A stretch of 64,000 bases of DNA from the NCBI GenBank assembly GCA_965112735.1, contig OZ218961.1, forward strand, positions 2,914,001 through 2,978,000, in the 5' to 3' direction. Below are positions 9,905 through 21,507 of this stretch, in pieces. How positions within the stretch are numbered: position 1 is the first letter of the stretch; each line of letters opens with the position of its first letter. The DNA is from Phaeosaccion multiseriatum (Eukaryota; Ochrophyta, other classes). Under the pieces are notes generated by a model. That model saw only the letters and a list, made by a program, of their open reading frames with translations, ran no database searches and was not told the DNA's origin. The translations under genes were made by a program, and so were the position numbers.

Positions 9905-11030
9905 ATTGCTTTTATTAGCTACACGGCAAATGCTTGTAGTTGTTTTACTTGTGCGCTGTCATATGAGGTAAGAGAGGTATGATGGGGGATGACCATACTA
10001 AGTTTCCAACGTAAAAAACGTACTTTGGATGTAAGAGTAAAATGGAGAGCAACTAGATTACGATTCGATTGCTTTGGGGGGAAAAAAGGGTCACCTCGTC
10101 ACCTGGGCTTCTGGGCCATAGTCCCCTCCAGGCTTCGGGCTTCTGGCCGCAGGCCAGCGGTCTGGGCCAGGCTTCTCAGGGGGGCTCAGGAGGGGGGGGG
10201 GGGAGATTATGCAGGCTTCTGGCCGCAGGCCAGCCCCGGCCTTCTTGCTTTCGGCCGCAGGCCGCCTCAGCAGGCTTCTGCTTATCGGGGGCCAGACCTA
10301 TCTGATTACTGATTACGGCCGGCGCAGCCGGCCTGATTACTGATTATGGCGCCAGCCCGAGGAAATGGTCAGCGCCAGCCGGCCTGGTTCCTCCTCTTTC
10401 TTCCAGCCAGCCTGATTACTGATTATGCGCCAGCCGGGGGCTGATTACGAGAGGGAGGGAGGGAGGGAGGGAGGGAGGGAGGGAGGGAGGGACGGTTAGA
10501 CTATCTGATTACTGATTACGGCTGGCGCAGCCGGCCTGATTACTGATTATGGCGCCAGCCCGAGGAAATGGCCAGCGCCAGCCGGCCTGGTTCCTCCTCT
10601 TTCTTCCAGCCAGCCTGATTACTGATTATGCGCCAGCCGGGGGCTGATTACGAGAGGGAGGGAGGGAGGGAGGGAGGGAGGGAGGGAGGGAGGGAGGGAG
10701 GGAGGGAGGGAGGGAGGGAGGGAGGGAGGGAGGGAGGAAGAGAGGGAGGGAGAGAGGGAGGGGGAGGGAGGGAGGAAGAGAGGGAGGGAGGGAGGGAGGG
10801 AGGGAGGGAGGGAGGGAGGGAGGGAAGGAGGGAGGGAGGGAGGGAGGGAGGGACGGTTAGACTATCTGATTACTGATTACGGCCGGCGCAGTCGGCCTGA
10901 TTACTGATTATGACCGGCGCCAGCCGGCCTGGTTGCTTACAGCTGGTGACCAGCCGGCCTGAGTACTGATTATGCGCCAGCCGGGGGCTGATTACTGAGT
11001 ACGGCCGGCGCACACCGTAATCTTGTCCAG
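9905..11030. repeat. Complex tandem repeat with (GAGG)n expansions
   Basis: After about 10110 come GGCCGCAGGCC-type palindromes, then three copies of a unit that begins CTATCTGATTACTGATTACG: at 10298-10500, 10501-10861 and from 10862 (diverged). Within the unit GATTACTGATTA recurs, as does GCGCCAGCCGG. Each of the first two copies contains a GAGG tetranucleotide array, short in unit 1 (about 10451-10491) and about 200 bp in unit 2 (about 10653-10853). ORFs across it are repeat artefacts. Confidence 0.85.
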
Positions 11031-11035
11031 GGTCG

Positions 11036-11115
11036 ATAGGCCTAGGCCGGGGGCCTGCGGCCCCCCTAGGCCGGCCGAATTTCGTCTCTAGGCATAGGCT
11101 TCTAGGCCAGTCTGG
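11036..11115. repeat. GGCC/CCTAGG palindrome island
   Basis: This short, very GC-rich stretch of overlapping CCTAGGCC and GGCCGG palindromes is close in style to the interior of the inverted-repeat element at 39-535. No matching terminal inverted repeat was found around it, so it may be a solo fragment. Confidence 0.5.
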
Positions 11116-11208
11116 AGCCGAAACTACTGGCGCCGCACTTGCCTCTCTGTCTTGGCCCTGCCTCTTACGAACACATTGCCACCTTTAGAAGTCGGAAGTA
11201 AGGGACCT

Positions 11209-11560
11209 TCAATTCTCACCCCTCCTCTTCCCGTCCCTCCTGGGGCGCTTCAGCGCTCTGCCAGCTCGAGACTTGGCACCCGAGACTAGTGCCACGTCGT
11301 CGTTCTCCTCTTGCCCTCTATCTCCTTCGTCTGATTGTTTGGCCTCTCCTTCGTCCACCGGTACGCCTGTTCCCTCCTCCTCCTGCGTCGCCTCCAGCAT
11401 CGACCGACTGTCTTCGCCTCCTTCTTTCTTTGCTCATGACGCTCTCGGCCCATCGTCCACTCGCAGCCATCATCGTGGCCGGCCATTGCAATGGGGGCAA
11501 CGCTGTAGCCGGAACAGCAGCGGCAGCAGAGGCCATGAGCAGGCGGTGTAGGAGAGCTTT
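11209..11560 (-). other. Possible coding segment, frame unresolved
   Basis: Reading the - strand, 11209-11400 gives a charged, NLS-like tail (ends GRALKRPRRDGKRRGEN then stop). Just upstream another frame gives a plausible helical segment (FKALLHRLLMASAAAA, preceded by a candidate acceptor near 11560). The two frames do not join without a 1-nt shift and I found no intron that does it. It may be a small gene, a pseudogene or noncoding. Confidence 0.25.
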
Positions 11561-11884
11561 GAAATCTGGGGAATGTACTGTACCATTCGTAAGTACGTCA
11601 CGTAAGGGAAGGTGGGTGTCTGTCCGCTGGGGAAATGCCCCCCCCCCCCCTCGCCCCCCCCCCCCCCCTTTTCCACTTTCCAGAGGTGCGTGTGACATTC
11701 TGCTTCCAGAGTAGCCATAGGTAAGGGAGGCACAATAGAACCTCAAACAACCTGTATCCTTCAGAGTTTGCGGCAAAACCGATTAGCTGTCCGTTCACCC
11801 GGGTTTTACTCTTACCGGGCCCACGGTCGGGGTAGCATCGTCCAGGGGTCGAGGGAATGTTTTATTTTAGTCTTGCCAGGGGTG

Positions 11885-13306
11885 TCAAAAGCCGCCCACC
11901 ATGGACGTGTCTGCCTTCTTTCGTCGATCCCGCGTAATCTTCCTCATGCCCACGCTCTCGTCCATCCACTTGAGCAGGGCGGCAATCTTCTTCTCATCGG
12001 AGTGGTACACCTTGTACAGGGGACCAAGAGAGAGGGGTGTGTGTGTGTAAAAAAAATGCTCAAGTTAGAAGGGAGGCTGGGAGAAAAAGTCCTCGCAATA
12101 TGCGCTTGGCATACGTAAAACAGCGGGATAGACGAACACATCAAGAAAAGGGCAGGGATGGCTGTGTTGAGATAAACCGATGTCGACACTCGATATCGCT
12201 GGAATATGTCCGCATCCTCCACAGCCCCGCTCGCATATACTCTATCCGTCTCACGCACTCACAGATACATACACACCTGCTTCTGCTTGGAGAACCACTC
12301 GCACCCTCGCGCAACCAACGCCAGCCACAAGAGCCACGCATCCACCGTCAAGCCTCCGCCCTGGTCGCTTCTCCCGCTGCCGCCACCGGCCCCTCCCACT
12401 ACATAGAAGCCCCCCCTGCAGGCGCCGCTACCACCGCTGCTTGACATGCCGCTTGACATGCCGCTTGCCTCCTCCCGTGCGAGCACCTCGTGTTGGTTCA
12501 GCTCCCCTGCTGCGTCCCCATACACGAGCTGCTTGTAGCAATCCACGGCATCTTCCCGCAGTACCAGGCCGGGAGAGAGGGTAAAGTCCACGCAGAAAGA
12601 GAGCAGCTGCGCGAGAGGAAGGACCCAGCGTTCTTGAGGCGGCGGCAAGGATTCGACGCAGCCGCCATCGCTACCGTCCATTGCCATCCCGCCCCAGCAC
12701 GATTCCTCAACTGCGTAGTGGAAGAAGATGGCCTCCAGTCTGTAGGATGGCACCGCCGCAAACATAAAACAAAAGAGAAAGTGAGTCTTAGAGGACAAAA
12801 GAGAAATCGTGGCCGCACAGGAAGAAGCGCTCACTCACTCACTCACTCACTCACCTACCCACCCACAAAAACACTCACTCACCTCTCCCTGTTCTTGTAG
12901 AGCACTCTCTCAGCTCCCCTCGGTGTGCGCCGCCCAAACACCGCCCCCGTCGCACTGCCTGTTGCTACCCTCATCGGTGTTGTTGCCTGCGCCGCAGCAA
13001 AGTAACCACCGCCAGAAGATGAGGAGTCCCACTCGGCACCAGGCGTAGAATAGGAGGGAGACCAAGCCCCGTCCCCTCCCTCTCCTCCTTGCTGCGAGAG
13101 AGTGCCCCTACTACTACAACGGCGAGGTGGCGGCGGCGGCGGTGGAGGGTAGCACGCCGCGGGGTCGAGCAGAGCCGCGAAGCGATGGAGACTCTCGGCG
13201 TTACGTCGCGGAAACCTCCTTGCCGCAATGTTCATGAGAATCGTGCAAAAGCCCGCAAAATCCACGTCGCACGCCCCCAAACCACCTGACCGCGCTGCTG
13301 TATCAC

Positions 13307-13340
<34 letters not shown>

Positions 13341-14481
13341 GCTCGTCCTATACGCGGGCAGGGTAGACGCCATCGTAATCGGCATTGTTCGACCTCGCAA
13401 CCCAGCCATCCAACGCTCCTCTGTGCTGCTGCTACTGTTGCTGCCCATGGTTGCACCAAAGGAAAAAGCGTCGCTTCTTCTCCTCCTTCGACTGCCACTG
13501 CCAAAGTCGTCGCTACTGTGGCTTCGGCCTAGGCTCCTGCTCCTTAACCCCCCCCCCCCCTGATCACTCTCTGAGCCTCGTCCTCTTCTACTGCCTGTGC
13601 CGTACAGGGACGCATGCTCGTACTCGTGCTCGTAACCTTGCCCTTCCTGCTCCCGCTCCTCCTGCTGCTCCTGCTGCTGCTGCTGTATCACCAACTGCTC
13701 GTGGTGCTGTATCACCAACTGCTCATGGTGCTGCTCCCGCTGGTACTGCTTGAGTGCCATGTCCACATCCGCGAGCGTTACTTTACGGGTGTCGTACAGC
13801 ACATTGCTCCGCGTAATGAGGCGCCGTATCCGAGCCACGGGAACGTTCCCGGACCAGTCTTGCTCATGCAAGATGGAAACAAAGGAGTGCGGCAACACCC
13901 TGACAATGGCCTCCACGGCTGCTGCGCAGGCGGCTGCATGCTGCTTCAGCGCCGCTGCTGCTGCTCCCTCCACTGCCACTGCAGCTGCAATCTGCCCCTC
14001 CTTCCTCTGCGCCTTTCTTAGAAAGCTCGGCGACTTGTACCCCCCTCCTCCTCCTCCTCCTCCTCCTCCTCCTGCTCCAGTAATGATCCTTAAGTCGTAC
14101 TGATCCTGGAGCTGCTGCTGCTGCTGCTGCTGCTGCTGTATCACCAACTGTTGCTGCTGCTGCTGCCCGAGGGACACATACGACTCAGCCATGTACTCCA
14201 CGGCGGCTCTGCGTGCGATGGCTGGGAAGCTCGAAGTGTCCACACCTGCAGGGACAATACCCAGACCCCGCGAAGTTCGAAGGTGATGCTCCTGGCCTCG
14301 TCTCCTCCCGTCTGATGATGATGATGATGGTGATGATGCCGACCGATGCCCCTGTCCTCTTATCCGCGAAGCCGAGAAGGAGCGGCGCCTTTGCGGCGGG
14401 GCGCTGACGTTCGGCTGCCATTGTTGTTGCTGGTGCTGGTGCTGCTGCTGTAATGTCACCTGCTGGTGCTGGTGGTGGCGC

Positions 14482-14569
<88 letters not shown>

Positions 14570-14699
14570 GCTGTTGTTGTTGTTGTTGTTGTTGGTGGTG
14601 GTGCTGTTGCTGCTGCTGTTGCCGCAGCTCCACTTCCATCCGTTCGCGCTCCACCCGCTTGTACGTCGCATCTCCAAGCCCAGCTTGCGGCTGTTGTTG

Positions 14700-14754
<55 letters not shown>

Positions 14755-17700
14755 AGTTGTTGGAGGGCCACCGCCACGCCCTGCAAGTACGCCAGGAGAG
14801 GAGAGAAAAGAGAGAAGATAAACAGATAGAATAGAGGAGAGAAGATAGAGGAGGGTAGGAACAAGGCGGAGGGTAAGGGTGAGACGCGGGGTCGCAGGGG
14901 TGCGAAAGAAGAGGCCCATGCCTCCTCCTCCTCTTCCTCTTCCTCTCTATCTCTCTCTCACACACACGCACACACTCCTTCCCTTCCTTGCCTACCTTAC
15001 CTTGTACTCCCTCTCCAGCCCCTCTCGCCGGGCCGCCTCCCTCCTCGCCTCCTCCATGGAGGTGCACAGCAGACGAAGCAGCTCCTCTCTAGAGGCCGAC
15101 TCCAAGCTCCCGAACTCTCCTCCCTCCCCCCCCCTCCATCCTCATCACCAGCACCATCATCTCGCCTGCTGTTGTGCCGCACACCTCCACCACCCGCTGT
15201 CCCCTCACCCTCAGCCCTCTTCCTCATCCTCCTCCTCTGCAGCTTGGCCGAGAGCCCGTCTCGCTCTCTCTCGGCCCTCTCCATCCTCGCCTTGACCGTT
15301 GCGAGCTCAACGGCATGCACCTTCATCGCCTCCGACATGGCTCTGTTGAGCACAGTGAACTCCTCCATCTGCTTGGGGTCCCACCACCACCCAATTTTGG
15401 TTCGTCGGGAGGAGAACGGTAGAAAAGCAAGCGTGTGAGTGTGTGTGCGTGTGGTGGTGGTTGGATGAATTGGGGATTGTGTGTGCAATGCGTACATGTG
15501 TGTGCGTGAGGGCGTGAGAGAGTGAAAGAGTGATTGGGGGCATAAAAAAGGCCGAGCAGGATGGCGATGGTTGAGCCAAAAGGGGGTGTGATGAGTGGGG
15601 GGTGGGGTCACAAAGAGGAAGGAGAAGGAAGACGTATGAAGTGGCGGCAAGTGGCATCAGCAGAGAGTGATGCGGACAGGATACTGTAAGCAGTGTGTGA
15701 GGCACGAGAGAGAGAGAGAAATGGCCTGGAGCGGTCATCCGATCGAGGCTCCTGCTTCTCTCTGGGGGCCCTCTTCTCCTCCCCTCCTCCCCTCCCCCTC
15801 CCCCCAAGCTGCCCAACCAAGTGCCTGATGGTAGCACATACCTTATCGAGCGCCATGCGCGCCTCCGTCTGAGCGTGTTGAGCCCTCTCGGACATTCTGG
15901 CCAGCTCGGTCGGCATAGCGCCAGGCACAGCTCCGGATGACTGGAGAGCTTCCTCCCCACCGCCCCCTCCCACTGCTGTCTCTCCTTCTCTCGCCGCTGC
16001 TTCGCGTCCCTCCCCCGCCCCCCCCCGCCCCTCCTGCTGGTCCTCCTCCTGCTTCTGCTGCTGCTGCTGCTGCTCTCGAGCCTTGAGCCCTTCTTCCAAG
16101 TCCTTGACCCTGAGTTCGAGCCGCTCGCTCAGCTTGCGCTCGTCACTGCACTGCCTCCGAACAAGGCCGGTCTCCTCCAGACTGCCATGCAGCTTGCATA
16201 TAGCCTCTTCCTTCTCTCTCTCCAGCAGCGCCACCTCGGCCTTCAGTTGGCCGACGTCCACTTCCCTCTGCCGTAGCTCCTCCCTAAGCCTTGGAATCGC
16301 ATCACGATGGCCGGCATCTTGCTGCTGCTGCTGCTGCTGCTGCGGCTTCAGCTGCTGCGGCTTCAGTTGCTCCGCATGGTAAAGATCGAAGCCCCTTCCT
16401 CCGTCGAGTGGTGTCGCAGAGCCGTTTGCGTGCCTCCCATTGACCTCCTCACAACTCCGCCCCTCCCTCTCCTCCTCCTCCTCCTCCTCCTCCTCCTCCT
16501 CCTCCTCTCCACCCCCCTTCCCTCCCTCCCCCTCGTCTATTACACCTCTGCCCTTCGTTTCACCGTTCTTCCCTGTGTCGAGGTGCCTCGGTTGGCTCTG
16601 GCCCGGCACAATCGCGAAGACGGGCGCAGGCGCGGGCGCAGGCGCCGTAGCAGTTGGTGATACAGCAGCGGAGGTTCTTGCCCTTTCCCGGAGCTTGAAG
16701 CTTACGTCGTGCAGGCCCTGAGTGGCCCTCGCCAGGTCCTCTGCAAACACCTCATCCGTCGTCGCCAAGAGTGAACATGTCTCTTCAAGCAAACCTGACG
16801 GATGCGTGACAATGACATCAAACATCATCAATCGGTATGTGTGATGCAAGAGGTACAGCAGCAGCAGCAGTTGGTGATACAGCAGCGGAGATTTGATTGT
16901 GGTAAGCAAGCCACAAAAGACACACACGAATGACTAGTCGCATCAGAGAAGAACAGAGTACTGTTGTGAGAGGTGAGGTGGGTAAGGTGGAAGGCGGGAG
17001 GGAGGGATGCACGGAGGGGGTTAGGGATGGAGGGAGGGGGCAAAGCAAGATGAGAACAATGAAAGGCGTTATCAGTCAGAGCCATAGAGTGCCATCCGCT
17101 ATGGAGAATACACGACTCACTCACTCACTCACTCACTCACCCAGGAGCTCTCCGATGGCGGCCTCCCCCATACGAAAGGACCCACCCTCCTTCTCTCGCT
17201 CCTCTTCACGGACCCCATCGTCATCCCCTCTCCCCTCCCCATCATCGCCCCCCTCTGCACTGCCATCAGCACCACGCTCGCCTCTCAGCCTCGCAGACTC
17301 CTCCATCTGCAGCTCCCTCAGCACCACAACATCTTGCAGAGAGTTCCCACCGCCACTCTTCCTTCTCGTGTTGGTGGTACGGCCGTTGTTGTTGTCGCTG
17401 TCGTCGTCGTTATTGTCGCCAGCCGCGGGAGGAGGTGGTCCCACAAGCGCAGCAAGCAGACACACCACATCCCGCACTGCATCTCCTTCCTCACGTACCA
17501 CACGCAGGCAGCTGGAGAGGACGCCCAAGCCCCCATTGGCGCCGATGATGAGGAGTTGGGGGCGGTTAGTCGCCAAGATGGAGAGAACTCCGGCGCCCGT
17601 CACCTGTGACGTTGATGAGGTGTGATGCCGTTCAAGCGCGTATATACAGAGCACGATAGGTAGTTGAGATAAGGGTACATAAGGTTATAGAAGGGTACCA

Positions 17701-19535
17701 AACGAAACAAGTGCCAGCAGCAACTACTGTCACACATCACATCAGCTCCTACTGCTGATTAGCCGCACCTCTTAGCTCTCTCTCTCTAAGGAAGCCTGAA
17801 CCTTCTCTTCTGGTGTCTTGCTACCACCCAGAGCTCCCCCCACCTCCATCCTCTCTCTTCTCACCGTGCCCTGGCGACTGACCGTTTCAGTTAAAGTTTC
17901 TCCTTCGATCATATTGATACCCTCCCACTCTGGCCCTCTCGGCTGCTCACCTGTACCTCCACCACCCATTTGTGAGCCTTCATGGCCGCGAGTACAACAT
18001 CGATAACGTCAGCGCTGTTGACCTCTTCGGTGTCCTCCCATTCGGATGGCATTTCGGGCGAAAGGAAGTACAGCACACCTGCGCTCGAGCAAGCACCGCG
18101 ATAAATAGGCGAATGGACAAGTGGACGGAAGGAACAGCAGCTGAGCATGAGGGCATGGTGAGTAGGACACACGTATAGCAGTAATGCTAGCAGCAGCAGC
18201 AGGAGCAGCAGTTCGTGACATGGCAGCAGTTGTCCCTCCCTTCCTCCCTCGTCCGTCCTTCTCTCTGCATCGTACCGCATCCGTTGGAAACGATCTCCAC
18301 ATTGCCCCTGTAGAGCTGCATGGCATTGAGCGTTACTGAAACGGCACCCGCTTGCAACAAGGCCAAGCGCTCCCTCTCCCCAAATGACATGACATGCAGG
18401 ATCTTCAGGCCCTCCTCCACCGCCTGCTCGCGGCTCGCGTGGCTCCTCAGAGCGCGCACCACCAGCTCCATGGACCCGTCTATAGCAGCCATGTCTCGTC
18501 GGTTCTGGGGGCTGATGACGAGGACAGCCAACACACTCATGAACCATTTCGCCTTCATGTGGTTGCTCTCTGCGGTTGGGTCTGCCTCGTCTGCCTCCTC
18601 GGTCACAGTAAGCTCCGCGCTCAAGTTTTTAAGGAGGGTTGGAATAGTGCCAGCGTCTCGCAACACTGCCTTGCTCCCGTCACAAAGAGCTAATGTATGT
18701 AGTAGCTTGACCGCGCCTAAGCTCACTTCGCCGCTCTGATCACCAGCAGGACCGATGGCAGTTGATGCCGAGGTCATATTGAGGATTGCTAGGCAGATTT
18801 GCGCGAGCTTAGGCAGGACGGAAGCAATGTCTTGCGCCCCGTTGCCCTTCGCGCTGCTGTCGCCGATATGGGTGAGGGTCTCCAGGAAGTGTCCGATCAT
18901 CCGCAGGCAGTTCTGGGCATGAAGGAAGAGGACACAACACGCTAAGCACAGCGCCACTTTCCCTCGCATTCATCTGCACGTGTATCCATCTATAGATGCG
19001 AATATATGGGAATATGCCACTCACCATGTAGAAGGTCTGCCGGCCCCTCTCCTGCTGCTGGTGCTGCTGGTGGTGGGAGTGGTGCCGACTGTCCATGGAA
19101 GCCCTCCTGACGCTGTGCATGTGCGCAATGATGTCTTGCTCCCATTTCGTCACGGCATCCGTCAGGCTCTGCGTGCGTGACATAGCAAGGAAGTATCAGG
19201 GACCGAAGCACGCGCATGGGGCCATTGAGTCCCCATGTACTCACAGAAAAGAGGCAAAACGAACAAAACGTTTGGCGACTCACCAAAGGAAAAGTCTCCA
19301 AGTCCTCGTCCGACTCGTCCACCCCCACATCTTCTACGTGGAGATGGGGTGGTGGTGGTGTTAGCGTTCGCGTTCGTTGTTGTGGTGCCGACCCTTGCGG
19401 TGCAGTGGCGTCTCCCTTTTTGGATGCCACTGGTCCTTCTTCTTCATCCCAGTCCCAGCCCCCCCCCTCCTCTCCTCCGCTCTCACTCCCACTCGGAAGC
19501 ATCTCGTTTCCGAGGTCGCTCATCACTACCTCCAT
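11885..19535 (-). CDS. ARM-repeat, coiled-coil, polyQ protein with p25-alpha/TPPP-like domain
   Basis: Ten exons on the - strand: 19284-19535, 19025-19168, 18276-18912, 17951-18078, 17141-17603, 15842-16794, 15001-15368, 12883-14780, 12277-12739 and 11885-12010, about 1810 residues. All phases close except exon 7 (15001-15368), which has 368 nt between two phase-0 junctions. It holds a run of nine G at about 15127-15135; one more G restores the frame into a clear coiled coil. Domains in order: acidic start; armadillo-like helices in exons 3-5 (for example GAVKLLHTLALCDGSKAVL); coiled coils in exons 6-7; long Gln runs in exon 8. A p25-alpha/TPPP-like region at about residues 1275-1520 has TRKVTLADVDMALKQ and later DFAGFCTILMNIAARRF. 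Exons 9-10 have a related helical fold (FCVDFTLSP, DAWLLWLALVA). p25-alpha proteins bind microtubules, so a cytoskeletal or axonemal role is likely (inference). Confidence 0.75.
13682..13698 (-). repeat. Dispersed 15-mer element copy (exonic, ARM/p25-like gene)
   Basis: This is one of ten exact copies of CAGTTGGTGATACAG in the window. Others on the same strand are 13706-13722, 14135-14150, 22680-22695, 31909-31925 and 53480-53496. On the + strand they are 16650-16666, 16867-16883, 26346-26362 and 28476-28491. A one-base variant is at 13296-13313. Here it encodes QLVIQ within Gln-rich sequence. Confidence 0.9.
14475..14760 (-). repeat. PolyQ-coding CAA and CAG arrays
   Basis: Exon 8 of the ARM/p25-like gene contains two Gln-coding arrays: (CAA)n at about 14480-14593 and (CAG)n at about 14713-14755 as read on the - strand. 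Pure CAA and pure CAG blocks kept separate suggest independent slippage events rather than selection for mixed codons. Confidence 0.85.
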
Positions 19536-19761
19536 TCTTTCATCACATGCAGCGTGAAGCTGCTGCTTTTTTTTCTTTTTTTCTTGTATCGTCGCCGACT
19601 TGACGACTTTTTCCCTGCTTACTCACTCGAGCTGGATTGTTAAAAGCTCTGGGGGATGAAACCGAAAAATGAAATAAAATCCTATGCAGGAAAGCCAGCA
19701 GTGACAGTCCGTAGGTGCTATGAGCTATCCTTTGCATGAGCAGTGACAGTCCGTAGGTGCT
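19536..19761. promoter_or_regulatory. Shared divergent promoter, ARM-p25-like gene / TTLL
   Basis: 226 bp separate the two ATGs. It contains a T-rich stretch (about 19566-19585) and a 29-bp direct repeat (19697-19725 and 19739-19767, period 42). The repeat duplicates the TTLL start context and creates an upstream ATG at 19720 followed after eight codons by a stop, a possible uORF. Confidence 0.5.
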
Positions 19762-21344
19762 ATGAGCGACAGGGAGGACGGAGGAGGAGGATCATGCTGT
19801 GCACTGGCACCTGACCCAACAGCGGGCCTTCTGCAAGGCGCTTTCGGGCTCAGCCGAAGAAGTAAGCAAGGGTCTGGGAAAAGAGGATCGCCCGGGCATG
19901 AGGCATGGCAGCGTCCTGCCTTACATAGGCCGTCGAGCCGCGCCGGTGAAGGTGCTGGATCTCTACGCCGGAAGATGCTTGGGAGGAGCACGGCCAACGG
20001 CGATGGAAAAGACGAAGGAAGAGGGGGCCCGCGTATCCAGCATGGACGCTGCGTCCCAGCTCCGGCTCCACAGCCGCTTATTGGGCGCGCGAGTATGCCG
20101 AGAAAGAGGCAAGGGCCAGCTCACGTCCAAAAGCGGCCTCGCTGCTTTGTTCTGGAGGACTCGGTCGACGGCTGCTACGAGCCGCTTCGAAGGGGCCTAC
20201 TAAAGAGGGGGTGGGTGGAGATCCGCTGCCCTACTGCGGCCAACAATAGAAAGGGAGGAGGAGGAACAGGGCCCATGGTGATGGACTTCTCCTCTGCCGC
20301 AGGGGTGTCGTCCGCAGATATTCCAACCGCAGCCGCGCAGGCAGCGGTGTACTGGAGCCGCGCAGGCACAGGCAAGGGGCTCGGAGTCGCCATCGGAGGG
20401 GCTAAGGGGAGAGGTCGCAGGGAGGTAGTGTACCCCGATCTAATATGGACCATCAATGAGAGTGGTATCGACTACTCGGCTCTCCATCCGGGGCAGTTGG
20501 TGAACCACTTTGACAGGGTCGCCGCCCTCACAACCAAAGCAGGTCTCTGTGAGACGATGCGTCAACTACACTGGAGCGACGCGACCCTCCCTGCCCAAAG
20601 CTTCTTCCCTCGCTCCTTCAATCTCGCCGATCCTACTCAGCTCGTGGAGTTTCAGACGGACTTTCACCGGACGGCAGCCGTTTCGATTCTCAAGGTGAGA
20701 CGGAGGAGAGGAGTGTAGTTGGTGGGGAATGCTACTATGGCTTTTCCTTGGAGACGAGTACTCGCAACCCACCCACAACCTCAGTCAAGGTGCCACGGTG
20801 CTGGGTAGTTCAGACTTTCGGCAAGCGACGCTCACACCCTCCCCTCCCTTCCCCTCCCTTCCCCTCCCCATCCCGTCCGTCCGTCCGTCCGTCCGTCCGT
20901 CCTTCCTTTCTCACCATGCCACAAAAGATGCATTGTGAGAGACTGGATTCCGTGCCCTCCTGCTGCTGCCCCTCCACAGGAGCTGCAGTGCATTCTTCCA
21001 TCCTCCACCTCGCGTTGAGAGCGTGTGAGGTGTGGCTCAGGGGCTTACAAGGGCATCATGAGGACATTGATCAAACGGAGGAGGAGGGCGACAGGAGGAG
21101 CTGCAGAAATGACAAAGGATACGGCACGACGGAGGGGGGAGGTGGCGGCGGCGGCGGTGGTGGTGATGGCTACCAGGGCTCCGGGTCGGGAGATGACGCA
21201 ACACTGTGCTATTACTCTCGCCTTTCTGAGAGGGAATGGGCCTCGCTCCTTGAGGCTTTCTACTGCATGCGCGAGGCTGCTGATTCAGAGCTGATTCAGC
21301 CGTCGAGCAGCACCACAGGTAGTAGCAACCGCAGCAGTAACCGT

Positions 21345-21381
<37 letters not shown>

Positions 21382-21460
21382 ACAGTAGCAGCAGTAGTAG
21401 AAGTAGTAACAGTAGTAGCAGTAGCAGTAGCAGCAGCAGAAGTACCACCACCACCACCAT

Positions 21461-21507
<47 letters not shown>

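Noticed and set aside
14453-14834. Poly-Val and poly-Leu ORFs on the + strand
   Set aside because: They are antisense readings of the CAA/CAG polyQ arrays of the ARM/p25-like gene.
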